A stretch of DNA of 64,000 nt from positions 1,321,014 to 1,385,013 of the forward strand of contig NC_021313.1 in the NCBI RefSeq assembly GCF_000403645.1, read 5' to 3'. The stretch is from Salinarchaeum sp. Harcht-Bsk1 (GTDB lineage Archaea > Halobacteriota > Halobacteria > Halobacteriales > Salinarchaeaceae). This document shows positions 48,101-54,524 of this stretch, in pieces; position 1 is the stretch's first letter, and each line of letters starts with the position of its first letter. A model generated the notes under the pieces. The model searched no databases. It was not told the origin of the DNA and saw nothing but the letters and a program-made list of their open reading frames with translations. The position numbers and the translations under genes were made by a program.

Positions 48101-48688
48101 CAGCTCTGGGATTATGGCGGCCTGGGACTCGAGTGTCCCGTCGCCGTCAGTGATCTCCGTCGAGCGAAAGGAGGCGAAAAGGTCGGGATCCAGGGCGTCG
48201 TCCCCGACGGCGCCGGCCGACCGAAGCGCCTGTTCCATTTCGTCTGGCGTCGCGTACCCCGCGTACTCGAGAAGCGAGAAGAGCCCCTGGACCTGGTCGA
48301 CGAGGGCGTTCGTGGGCTGCTCGATCGCTCCAAAGGGGCCATCGCCGCCATCGAATCGCTCGATAGCGGCTTCTACAAGGCGGAGTCGCTCGGGCTTGCT
48401 GAGCGTCGTGTCCGCCAGCGACCCCGTTGCTCGCTCGTAGCAACCGCTGACGAACCGGTCGAGCGTCGTCGCAGTGAAGCGGAGCGGATTGCGGTCCTCG
48501 GCCCAACGCCGTTCGAGCTCGTCTGCGCGGTCGGTACTCTGGGTGAGGCAGAGGACAGCGTCGGGTGCGTCGTCGGCCTCCGCGTCGGCCCAGTGGAAGG
48601 CCCTCCGGGTGGCGGCGTCGGGATCTGGGCCCGCGAGGAGGGAGGCGGCCTCGGTCACGACATGGTTACGTCGAGCCACCCATATCAA
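45188..48688 (-). CDS. AddB-like inactivated helicase / PD-(D/E)XK nuclease
   Basis: A partner of the AddA-like gene, about 1166 residues. The nuclease domain has YARCPFLYLANNVLGF, GIFIHEVLADFY and YVRDYKTGNTPA (D-x-K), then LQLPLYGLAL. The Fe-S cluster of AddB-type nucleases is complete: Cys in YARCPF plus CEDC-TFRNSC near the end. The N-terminal half has the helicase fold (LIWVARR, VVLDGLTRLAPAERE) but no active Walker A. The frame is open to ATG at 48868, but those 60 residues are Arg/Cys-rich and cover three palindromes (48729-48834). I therefore prefer TTG at 48688 or GTG at 48679. Together AddAB process double-strand breaks or degrade foreign linear DNA. Confidence 0.78.
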   Translation of the reverse strand: MIWVARRNHVVTEAASLLAGPDPDAATRRAFHWADAEADDAPDAVLCLTQSTDRADELERRWAEDRNPLRFTATTLDRFVSGCYERATGSLADTTLSKPERLRLVEAAIERFDGGDGPFGAIEQPTNALVDQVQGLFSLLEYAGYATPDEMEQALRSAGAVGDDALDPDLFASFRSTEITDGDGTLESQAAIIPELYAEYQSLREELHPDWKTVNSEQYLALLDGDQLLDAVPASVDAVVLDGLTRLAPAERETIARIGRNLPTVAVLSLVHDSMGGNGLDFGVQQELTVYQAIGFQLDYKPPESVDDRRLDAVRSLHVASRDPRSYAPSEVGIEWLEPSTEREEVRTIARRIRGLLARNDVDPSDVGVVVTDRTTYRGILAETLGGYDVPFTFTNDIGIEQTLVGDAVEGLLDLADGESGVTPLRSLCSNALVSLEAFGVDPAAVRRAKESADGDSIEALLDALEDDEAATTAVGIEDLRDRVDPDGASLAGYVKELGDLLEDLTVGEAVEEHGSPSTATGSHRPAYERSAWESVEGVLDSLEAIAPKVSDEEPVGRGRRALRAELVGGPSQRDGYVRVLPMAEAEMASFEHTFVLGLTSGYFPTEQDTMAFFGAVNDADEEFSRAHTGRRARYILGTLLTGSGQVVLSTPRHSVDGVEHVPAPVVTELRRYVDGPSDGDEAGRSVWPTDGAPDGAPSVTSEDVQRRYAKWAGPQSFDSVDEPVAALDGADGLTDDGRTFAERGLTTAWRRAQPHHTAHDGHIGELLEEIYPSWRREPYSPSALENYARCPFLYLANNVLGFDEDYGEENDVSRADRGIFIHEVLADFYRELREEAHSPVALSEFDREHLESELLSKSLARVDELGSIETPFARRTVTRILAGLGSPSENPYYGPSHDGADGLFVRFLDAELESADGAHARPTYFEGAIGIDYLDDVELLAEEPVTVETPDGPVDVSGIADRIDVVPDGASPHLPDGVRGIYVRDYKTGNTPARADVTDGTKLQLPLYGLALEEILEDATGIPHEAIGGSYYGLKSPTDVDPTAGQVTSKAAVGSDDGLPLVTPTGQTWRLPFDDVEQHRRFIRDVTSSRLGRIASAIDDGAFHTTLLSADHADCEDCTFRNSCDVRHHLRQDQLDEIDEGEHYVSERARDAELDLDAYGAGGGN

Positions 48689-48728
48689 TCTGCTTGGCCC
48701 CAGCTTGTTCGGGGGATCCAAATCTGGC

Positions 48729-48749
48729 AATTCGCTTGAGTAGCGAATT
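48729..48749. promoter_or_regulatory. Perfect inverted repeat upstream of addB
   Basis: Arms AATTCGCT and AGCGAATT (8 bp) with a 5-nt spacer lie about 40 bp upstream of the preferred addB start. A candidate operator or hairpin in the leader. Confidence 0.45.
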
Positions 48750-48753
48750 CCGG

Positions 48754-48770
48754 TGTAACAGTCCGTTACA
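48754..48770. promoter_or_regulatory. TGTAAC-N5-GTTACA palindrome (operator-like, site 1)
   Basis: A perfect 6-bp dyad with 5-nt spacer, followed by GC. A second, closely related dyad lies 65 bp away at 48820-48834. Both end in GTTACAGC, so they look like two sites for one dimeric regulator of addB. Confidence 0.5.
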
Positions 48771-48819
48771 GCACCAGTCTCGGAGTTGGCGGCTGATCGG
48801 TCGCCATCCAATCCGTGAC

Positions 48820-48834
48820 GTAACAGAGTGTTAC
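48820..48834. promoter_or_regulatory. GTAACA-N3-TGTTAC palindrome (operator-like, site 2)
   Basis: A perfect 6-bp dyad with 3-nt spacer, centred 65 bp from the similar dyad at 48754-48770, which is about six helical turns. The pair suggests cooperative binding on one DNA face. Confidence 0.5.
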
Positions 48835-49016
48835 AGCGCCTCTCGCGATCAAATGTGCCCGGCCTCATCGGGCCCGGCGGATTTGCGATTAGTCGGCCGG
48901 CAGAAACGGATGCCGGTGATATGGATCGGACTCTGCGACGGCTGGCCTCGATCCTTCTCCCGTGAGCGTCCAGGCCTATCCAACCGGCACCGCGGAGGTC
49001 GAAACGCCGAATTCCC

Positions 49017-49028
49017 CCAATTAATTGG
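49017..49028. repeat. 12-bp palindrome CCAATTAATTGG
   Basis: A perfect palindrome 13 bp before a second one (49042-49055). It is about 380 bp upstream of the RHH gene. A candidate binding site for the RHH protein or the integrase. Confidence 0.45.
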
Positions 49029-49041
49029 CCAGCTATAGGCG

Positions 49042-49055
49042 AATTCGGCCGAATT
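49042..49055. repeat. 14-bp palindrome AATTCGGCCGAATT
   Basis: A perfect 14-bp palindrome in the same AT-rich region, whose AATTCG arms match those of the inverted repeat at 48729-48749. It could be part of one regulator-binding array. Confidence 0.45.
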
Positions 49056-49369
49056 GGGAAATCTACTCTAAATTTTCACCTGGCAATATGCGCCCGAGAG
49101 CACCCAGTATAATTTTCGGCGCTTTGTCTGAGAACCCAACATTGTTCCATTCAATACCTGGCCGCTCCAAAGGCCAAATTCCCCATTATCGCCTTTATTC
49201 CATTCTGCACATCCGGGTGCTCGAAATGGACCGGGGGCGATCGGATGACTTCCGGTCGCCTTTACGAATTTTCCAAATGAAGGCAGCAAAGGTGAAAGAA
49301 TACTACAATTGAATTCCTAAATCCGGGCAACCCCATTGTCCATCCACGCCTTTCCCTATTTTTCGCCTT

Positions 49370-49379
49370 TTTATTTAAG
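49370..49379 (+). promoter_or_regulatory. Box A of the RHH-integrase operon
   Basis: The TTTATTTAAGG-like run places TTTAAG at 49374-49379, about 29 nt before the ATG at 49406. This fits a short-leader haloarchaeal transcript covering both the RHH and integrase genes. Confidence 0.55.
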
Positions 49380-49405
49380 GCTGGAACTTCTGGGAGTGAC
49401 TGACG

Positions 49406-49642
49406 ATGGGCGAGGAATCAACGGCCTACGCGACGCGGGTTTCCCGCGAGCGAGCCAGGGCGATCGAAGCAGCACGCGAACAGATGGGAGTTACACAATC
49501 GGAGTTCGTCGAAAGGGCACTCCGCTACTACCTGGAGAAGAACCCGAAGGACATCCCCGCGTTGCGTACGGAGTCCAAGAACAACCGTCCGATCGGAGGG
49601 ACCGACCCCTACGATCCAACGCAGGAGAGCTTCGGCGACTGA
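49406..49642 (+). CDS. Ribbon-helix-helix (CopG-like) regulator
   Basis: A 78-residue protein. TAYATRVSRERARAIEAAREQMGVTQSEFVERALRYYLEKNP has the strand-helix-helix pattern of RHH DNA-binding dimers, with a polar disordered tail. It ends 9 bp before the integrase gene, so the pair is one operon. It probably represses its own promoter or the divergent addB, where palindromes are abundant; it might also act as a recombination directionality factor. Confidence 0.78.
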   Translation: MGEESTAYATRVSRERARAIEAAREQMGVTQSEFVERALRYYLEKNPKDIPALRTESKNNRPIGGTDPYDPTQESFGD

Positions 49643-49651
49643 GAGGATGAC

Positions 49652-50731
49652 ATGACGATGGACACACTCGATCCGATCTCACCGCAGGACGCGCTGGACT
49701 GGTACCTCGAGCACCGGGAGGACGACCTTCGGACTGCGACGCTCCGGAAGTACGAGTCGGCATTGAGCATCTTCGTCGACTGGACCGACGAGGCCGACAT
49801 CGACGACATGAACGACGTGAAGGGCCGTCAGCTCATGCAGTTCAAGACGTGGCGGAAGCAGGAGGCCGGTCTGGCGACGGTGTCCCTCAACGGAAACCTC
49901 GCGATCCTGCAGCGCTTCCTCCGCTTCTGTGAGAACATCGACGCGGTGCCCGAGGGGCTCGCCGAGCGCGTGCCCATGCCCAACGTACCCGAGGCGGAAG
50001 AGGTCAACTACGAGGTGCCGTCCGACGAGGAGGTCGAAGGGATCAAATCGTACTCCCGGCAGTTCGATCGAGCCTCCCGGCGGCACCTCGAATTCGAGCT
50101 CATCGCGGAGGTCGGGATGCGGCTGGGCGCCGTTCGGGGCATGGACTTGGAGGACTTCGACCCAGAGGAGAAGACGATCTACATTCGCGATCGGCCGGAG
50201 GGGACCGACGAGTATGGAACGCCGCTCAAGAACGACGCCAAGGGCGAGCGGATCGTCAACGTCTCGCCGGAACTGCGAAATCTCATCGTCGCCTACATCG
50301 ACCATCGTCGGATCGACGTGACCGACCAGTACGGCAGGGAGCCGCTGTTTACGACCTCCGATGGCAGGCCGACGAAAGCAACTATTCGGCGGGACTTCTA
50401 CAAGATGAGTCGCCCCTGCGTTTACTCGAACGAGTGCCCGCACGATCGGGACATCGATGACTGCGATGCGGCGACGAACTCCAAGGCCGCAGAGTGCCCG
50501 TCACGGTTCAGCACGCATCCGCTGCGGAAATGGGCCATCATGAACCAGCTCGACGAGGGGATTTCGAAGGAACTCCTGAGCGATCGCGTCGACGTCTCCG
50601 TTCCCGTGCTGGACAAACACTACGACCACCGGACAGAGGAACAGAAATCGCGGCGGAGGCTGGAGGTTCTAGAGGAGAATATGCAGCAGTACGCGGTGAC
50701 GGATGGCGGCCAAACAGTCGATAAGGAATGA
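49652..50731 (+). CDS. Tyrosine recombinase/integrase (internal copy 2)
   Basis: A 359-residue integrase closely similar to the one at 40300. The core-binding domain has TATLRKYESALSIFVDW and KTWRKQEAGLATVSLNGNL. The catalytic site shows Arg in EVGMRLGAVRGMDLED, HPLRKW and LDKHYDHR (Tyr nucleophile). The same Cys-rich insert is present (CVYSNECPHDRDIDDCDA, then ECPSRF). Downstream, Ala/Thr-rich tails also match. Operon with the RHH gene (9-bp gap). With copy 1 it brackets the AddAB-like genes. Confidence 0.9.
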   Translation: MTMDTLDPISPQDALDWYLEHREDDLRTATLRKYESALSIFVDWTDEADIDDMNDVKGRQLMQFKTWRKQEAGLATVSLNGNLAILQRFLRFCENIDAVPEGLAERVPMPNVPEAEEVNYEVPSDEEVEGIKSYSRQFDRASRRHLEFELIAEVGMRLGAVRGMDLEDFDPEEKTIYIRDRPEGTDEYGTPLKNDAKGERIVNVSPELRNLIVAYIDHRRIDVTDQYGREPLFTTSDGRPTKATIRRDFYKMSRPCVYSNECPHDRDIDDCDAATNSKAAECPSRFSTHPLRKWAIMNQLDEGISKELLSDRVDVSVPVLDKHYDHRTEEQKSRRRLEVLEENMQQYAVTDGGQTVDKE

Positions 50732-50786
50732 GGAAAGTCCTCATATCCGGAGCCGGCTCAGCACCGGCACCTATCTCATTTGCTAT

Positions 50787-51116
50787 TCAGACATACAGGG
50801 AAGAGATGATGACCACTCCCGCAACTGGTAGTGACGAATAGGTAAGAAGCGCGAGTCCATAGAATTCGCTCGGTAGAGACTCATCTACGGCGTAGAAGCA
50901 TATTGCAATCATCCCTGCGATAAAGGCGATGTTGGCGTACCACACCAACCACTCGGGAGGGAGAGTCTTCTGATTCACGTGAACATTTATCGCTATTGCG
51001 TTTGCGAATATCGACGGCCGGCTCACATACCGCTTCTCTACGAGAAAGCCCACTACAATGAGGCCGAACACCGACAGGTTCTGTACTAATAGCGGTGGGA
51101 GATGGTCTAGTAGCAC
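50787..51116 (-). CDS. Small membrane protein, three predicted helices
   Basis: A 109-residue protein with hydrophobic segments at about residues 5-27, 60-80 and 86-108. No family recognised. It is convergent with internal integrase 2 (55 bp between stops) and divergent from the 34-codon ORF across a CTAG-rich control region. Possibly an immunity or effector cargo gene. Confidence 0.5.
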   Translation of the reverse strand: MLLDHLPPLLVQNLSVFGLIVVGFLVEKRYVSRPSIFANAIAINVHVNQKTLPPEWLVWYANIAFIAGMIAICFYAVDESLPSEFYGLALLTYSSLPVAGVVIISSLYV

Positions 51117-51164
51117 AAGGACGGTGGCACCACCATCCCGGATAAAGATTACCCCAAAACGATC

Positions 51165-51248
51165 CTAGTCCAGCTAGAAGATTCCTTTCTAGCAATGATT
51201 TCCCTCGCTAGCGAGCACTAGGCTTATGACTACAGAGTAGCTTTCTAG
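51165..51248. promoter_or_regulatory. CTAG-rich control region with nested inverted repeats
   Basis: Six CTAG tetramers occur within 84 bp (51165, 51174, 51189, 51208, 51218, 51245), although CTAG is generally scarce in haloarchaeal DNA. They lie in two dyads: GCTAGAA with TTCTAGC (51173-51193) and the perfect palindrome CTCGCTAGCGAG (51204-51215). The word TTTCTAGC occurs at 51186-51193 and 51242-51249. A CTTATG box near 51223 lies about 28 nt before the 34-codon ORF. It is likely the autoregulatory site of the neighbouring small gene, or a methylation-sensitive switch. Confidence 0.5.
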
Positions 51249-51252
51249 CGAT

Positions 51253-51357
51253 ATGAGCCTCGAAGAGACCGTCGATTACCTCGCCGAAGAGCTCGACATC
51301 GAACGGAGCGAGCACGTGCGTGAGGTTGGCGAATCCGTTGCGGAGCTTCGCGACTAG
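51253..51357 (+). CDS. 34-codon ORF, possible antitoxin of the Fic/Doc-like protein
   Basis: It encodes MSLEETVDYLAEELDIERS and continues to ELRD. The product is acidic and wholly helical in character (two amphipathic helices), like short antitoxins. Its stop is directly next to the stop of the Fic/Doc-like gene on the other strand (51358), so the genes are tail-to-tail. A TATA-like element and the CTAG-rich dyads precede it. It could also be a truncated regulator gene. Confidence 0.5.
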   Translation: MSLEETVDYLAEELDIERSEHVREVGESVAELRD

Positions 51358-52242
51358 TCAGAAGAGTTCTCTGAAGTCTCTGTCGACGCCAGTATCTAGA
51401 TACTCCACGAATTCCTCTTTCGTCGGTCCAGATTGCGTGATGAGATCTGACCGATCTGCCCGTTTGAGAAGTTCTGTGATCAAATCGACACAGTGCTCCT
51501 CGTGTATCTTCGCGTATTTTCTCAGAGCCTCTCTCGGATACATGTCCAGCTCGTAGTCAGAGAGCCGAATCCGAATGCCGCCCTTTCGTTCGACGAGATC
51601 CACGTCGAGCTCGGCGAGATGTTTGAATCGGACGTTGTTCCGCCTGACAGTAATGATGCGCTTTGACTCGACAATGTAGGGGTCGATCCACTCCTTCCAC
51701 GTTTCGTCGTCAACGTGCGTGCTGGGCATCTTGAAAGAGGGATCGACGGTCTCGATGCAGAGCTGGGCGAGTGCAATGCCGGTCCGGTGGTTGGCGTTCG
51801 GGAGCGAATGCCTGAGAACGAGGTTTGAGAGCAACTCTCCCGCAACAGTCGGGAGCACCTCACCCCAGGAAACGTTCTGGAGGGCCTCGTGAATTTGCTC
51901 CGGTTCGAACTCCTTGTAGAGGCGAAACTCGTCTTCCTCGCGTACGTCGACGGCTGCTTCCAGGAGTTCGATGAGCCGAAAGGCGACGATCTGCGTCGGT
52001 CGGGGTTGCCCTGCAATTTGGTCTTCCACGAAGTCAGAATCGTACTCGAGATCGCTCGCAGTCTTGGCCGAATGAGTTCCCTCGAAGAGGAGATAGACCG
52101 GCGTCTCGAAGGGATACCCGAGGCTCTTCGTGGGACCATCTGCGTCGCTTCGATAGTCGTCAAGATCTGCAGGAGATTCACCACAATATGCGAGTGAGAA
52201 TGTATCGTCGCAGGGATGGTGGTAGTGTACGAGACGATCCAT
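51358..52242 (-). CDS. Fic/Doc-like protein
   Basis: A 294-residue protein. The segment LRHSLPNANHRTGIALAQL has the shape of the Fic/Doc active loop (H-x-F/L-x-x-(G/A)-N-x-R-x-G), with the catalytic-type His at its start. The loop varies from the standard HPFxxGNGR, and the second Gly is His. Fic enzymes transfer AMP or another nucleotide to proteins; Doc transfers phosphate. The N-terminal part (HYHPCDDTFSLAYC and DLDDYRSDADGPTK) and the C-terminal helical part are not recognised. It could be a toxin held by the tail-to-tail 34-codon gene. Confidence 0.6.
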   Translation of the reverse strand: MDRLVHYHHPCDDTFSLAYCGESPADLDDYRSDADGPTKSLGYPFETPVYLLFEGTHSAKTASDLEYDSDFVEDQIAGQPRPTQIVAFRLIELLEAAVDVREEDEFRLYKEFEPEQIHEALQNVSWGEVLPTVAGELLSNLVLRHSLPNANHRTGIALAQLCIETVDPSFKMPSTHVDDETWKEWIDPYIVESKRIITVRRNNVRFKHLAELDVDLVERKGGIRIRLSDYELDMYPREALRKYAKIHEEHCVDLITELLKRADRSDLITQSGPTKEEFVEYLDTGVDRDFRELF

Positions 52243-52337
52243 CGGTCAGTTGCGACCTCGTGGTGCCACGTAGAAAGCAGCAGCGGTGACAAAACCGCTG
52301 AACTGCTGTTAGGTTACTGATTCATCCAGAGATCACA

Positions 52338-53339
52338 TCACATTTCTTCGAGATGCGCCCGCCGCTGCTCGACCTTCACCTCCTCTGAACGCTTGTCGTA
52401 GTGCTGCTCCAGCGTCTTCCTGCTGACGTTCATCCGCTCACTCACCACGTCGACCGGCACGTCCTCGGAGAGGTAGTGCGTGATGCTGCCGCGCCTGATC
52501 GAGTGGGGACTGACTGCGCCGCCACAACGAGCGCCTTTGATGTCCGCCTTGCAATCCTCACACGGGTCGTCGAAGAAGCACGGGGCCGTGACGTCGTACA
52601 CGAGCCGGCGCATCGTGGCCCGCGACATGCGGCCGCGTCGCGTCGTCAGCAGCGGCCGTCGGCCGTGATCGTCCTCGATCGGAATCCGAATGTCGTCGAT
52701 GTAGTCCCCGAACAGCTTCGCGAGGTCAGAGGAGATTGCAATCAGCCGCTCGCCGCCTTCCCCGTTCTTCAGCTCGGTCCCCTCATCGGGCCGATGCTGC
52801 AGTTCCAGGTGTCCGTTCTTGAAGTCGATATCCTCGATATCTATCGACTTCGCCGAGCCGATGCGGATGCCGGTGTTCCAGAGCAGCGCCATGACGACGT
52901 GCCTGTCCGAGGCGTACTCGTACGTCGAGAGGTACTCGAGGATCTCCTCGGCTCGTTCGGTGTCCAGCGTCTCGTCGCGCTTGCGATCCTCCCGGCTGAC
53001 GCTCGGGACCATCACCTTGTCGTAGAGGTTCTCGGGGACCGCTTCGACGCTCCCGGCCCACTTGAAGAAGACGCGCATCGTCGACATATGGATCCGCATG
53101 GTGATCTTCTTCATATCGCTCTTCTCCTGGAGCCAGAGCCGGTAGGTCTGCACGTCGCGGCCGGAGATCTCGTTGAGGTTGTCGACGTCGTTCTCCTCGC
53201 ACCACTCCATGAAGTGGTTCGTCTTGTAGCGATGCGCCTGCACGGTGGCGTCGGAGCAGTGGGTCTCCTTGTGGTCGAGGAACAGTTGCTGCGCGGTGCG
53301 CGGTTCGATCGGTTCGAGGTCGTCGTTTCGGGTTGCCAT
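52338..53339 (-). CDS. Tyrosine recombinase/integrase at the right end of the island
   Basis: A 333-residue recombinase. The core-binding domain has CSDATVQAHRYKTNHFMEWCEENDV. Catalytic residues are Arg in NTGIRIGSAKSIDIEDI, SPHSIRRG (H-x-x-R) and LEQHYDKR (Tyr). A shorter Cys cluster (CFFDDPCEDCKADIKGARCGG) precedes H-x-x-R, as in the other two. Its start is 80 bp from the 14-bp attR repeat, reading inward. This position makes it the likely enzyme for tRNA-Val integration. It is more divergent than the two internal integrases. Confidence 0.9.
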   Translation of the reverse strand: MATRNDDLEPIEPRTAQQLFLDHKETHCSDATVQAHRYKTNHFMEWCEENDVDNLNEISGRDVQTYRLWLQEKSDMKKITMRIHMSTMRVFFKWAGSVEAVPENLYDKVMVPSVSREDRKRDETLDTERAEEILEYLSTYEYASDRHVVMALLWNTGIRIGSAKSIDIEDIDFKNGHLELQHRPDEGTELKNGEGGERLIAISSDLAKLFGDYIDDIRIPIEDDHGRRPLLTTRRGRMSRATMRRLVYDVTAPCFFDDPCEDCKADIKGARCGGAVSPHSIRRGSITHYLSEDVPVDVVSERMNVSRKTLEQHYDKRSEEVKVEQRRAHLEEM

Positions 53340-53418
53340 GGTGTCTCATGGAGCCCCGTTAGACGCCGTGAACCGCTCGATTTCGGGGCCGAAGGGTGAA
53401 GACGAGGGGCATACTGAG

Positions 53419-53432
53419 TCCGCCCCAACCCA
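53419..53432 (+). repeat. attR: 14-bp copy of the tRNA-Val 3' end
   Basis: TCCGCCCCAACCCA is identical to the last 14 bases of tRNA-Val (18095-18108), same orientation. The preceding and following bases differ. It lies between the integrase gene and a hairpin typical of a tRNA 3' flank, supporting an integration boundary. Confidence 0.72.
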
Positions 53433-53521
53433 CTGCTTCTGCGAGGTATTCCGGAACGGAGTGAGCGAATACTCGAAGCGGCTCCGCCGCTTCGGTGAAC
53501 GGACGTGAGGAGCGAAGCAGT
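53432..53521 (+). terminator. Displaced 3' flank of tRNA-Val with long hairpins
   Basis: Outer arms ACTGCTTC (53432-53439) and GAAGCAGT (53514-53521) enclose an inner hairpin with GAAGCGG/CCGCTTC. Such paired blocks follow many haloarchaeal tRNA genes. Nothing similar follows the actual tRNA at 18109, as expected if the island was inserted between the tRNA and this element. Confidence 0.5.
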
Positions 53522-53765
53522 TCCCGGGTGGATTCGACCCATCACCCAAAAATGAGCACGGTCGACTGCGGGAGTGGCGAAGATAGTATGGTTTCGAATG
53601 ACCGCTTCTGACGGACTCGTTGTGAGTCTGAACGGATCCAGATCCAGAGGATGACGAACAGTAAAGTGGATCGACAGGCATCGGGGTTCCATGGAGGTCC
53701 ATCCGGATGGCGGTTCACCACTACTGCCCTCCTCTTCTCGCCAGATCTCAGCCGGTGACGTGACG

Positions 53766-54524
53766 ATGGATCTGACGATGTGCGGTCTACTCGTCGATCG
53801 CACGGAGGAGCTCGCGCGACTCTATCGGGAACACGGTAGCTGGAATCAGGTCAAGCAGGTCTGGTTCGACGAATGGCGCTCGAATCGTAGCACACGCGGG
53901 AGCGCTCAGAAGATTTTCCGCGTACTGACGTCTCGTTTGCAGAATCCGCCGGGGAGTCTCCCCGCACCGAGTGAGCTTCCCGACGTGCTCGATGCCTGTG
54001 CAACTACACGTGACAAAGCGCAGGTCGTCTACCTCTATCTCGTCGCCGACGATCCCCTCGTTCGCTACGTCGTCGAAGCGTACAGCCGCTATCTCACGGA
54101 AGACGTCACGAATTCTCTCGACTTCTCGAATTCCACACTGACCGAGGTTCTCGATCGACTCGAGTACGAGGATGGATCCAGTTTCGATTACGCAGATTCG
54201 ACGACGGTACGTTGGTGTGAAGGGTTCCGCTCCGTGATGCGGGAGATCGGTGTCCTCGAAGATCAACAGGCCGTCACTGGCTCTTCCCCATCCACTGGCG
54301 ACGTGCCGCTCCTCGTTGCGATGGGATACTCCTACGAGGAAGGCGGGGACGATTGGCTGGAATGCCCGATCGGGCTCTGCTATCTGTTTCAAGCGGGTAG
54401 CCGATGGGAGGAACAGTTCGACAGAGTCGGAGCGACAGACGACTGGGAGTTCGTCGAGTTACACGGATCGCTCGAGCTTCGACCCGTCGACGGAACGTAC
54501 GATTGGGTTGGGGGTGGTGACTGA
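53766..54524 (+). CDS. brxA: BrxA-like (DUF1819) BREX protein
   Basis: A 252-residue protein. LARLYREHGSWNQVKQVWFDEWRSNRSTRGSAQKIFRVLTSRLQN matches the DUF1819 pattern (LY...xxWxxVxxxxxxxNxxxxRTxxSAxRIxRxLxxRL). Next comes QVVYLYLVADDPLVRYVVEAYSRY, and WCEGFRSVMREIGVLE is the family's end motif. In known structures BrxA is a helical DNA-binding protein with HTH-like parts. ATG at 53766 is preferred over 53691, which lacks coding character. It overlaps brxC by one base (ATG at 54524), starting the BREX operon. Confidence 0.75.
   Translation: MDLTMCGLLVDRTEELARLYREHGSWNQVKQVWFDEWRSNRSTRGSAQKIFRVLTSRLQNPPGSLPAPSELPDVLDACATTRDKAQVVYLYLVADDPLVRYVVEAYSRYLTEDVTNSLDFSNSTLTEVLDRLEYEDGSSFDYADSTTVRWCEGFRSVMREIGVLEDQQAVTGSSPSTGDVPLLVAMGYSYEEGGDDWLECPIGLCYLFQAGSRWEEQFDRVGATDDWEFVELHGSLELRPVDGTYDWVGGGD

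Larger units (their letters stand above)
48835..49369. other. AT-rich intergenic region with palindromes, between addB and the RHH gene
   Basis: More than 500 bp without a credible gene: frames in it are basic and lack family resemblance. It is clearly AT-richer than its surroundings, especially 49010-49130 and 49290-49380. It contains two perfect palindromes (49017-49028 and 49042-49055) and repeated GAATT/AATTC words. It could be a control region for the divergent addB and RHH-integrase units, or a recombination or replication site. Confidence 0.5.
18109..53432. mobile_element. tRNA-Val-integrated defence island of about 35 kb
   Basis: It is bounded by the tRNA-Val 3' end and by the 14-bp repeat at 53419-53432, with a tyrosine recombinase (52338-53339) just inside the right repeat. 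Cargo is almost wholly defence or DNA-processing genes: McrBC, DUF499 ATPase, GmrSD-like protein, DUF1156 methylase, OLD nuclease, SNF2 helicase, AddAB-like genes and a Fic/Doc-like protein. No replication, capsid or conjugation genes are recognised, so it would move as a cargo island or depend on a helper. Two further integrases inside (40300 and 49652) indicate that it grew by successive insertions. Confidence 0.7.

Noticed and set aside
49025-49312. 95-codon frame in the AT-rich region
   Set aside because: Basic composition unlike haloarchaeal proteins, and it covers the palindromes.
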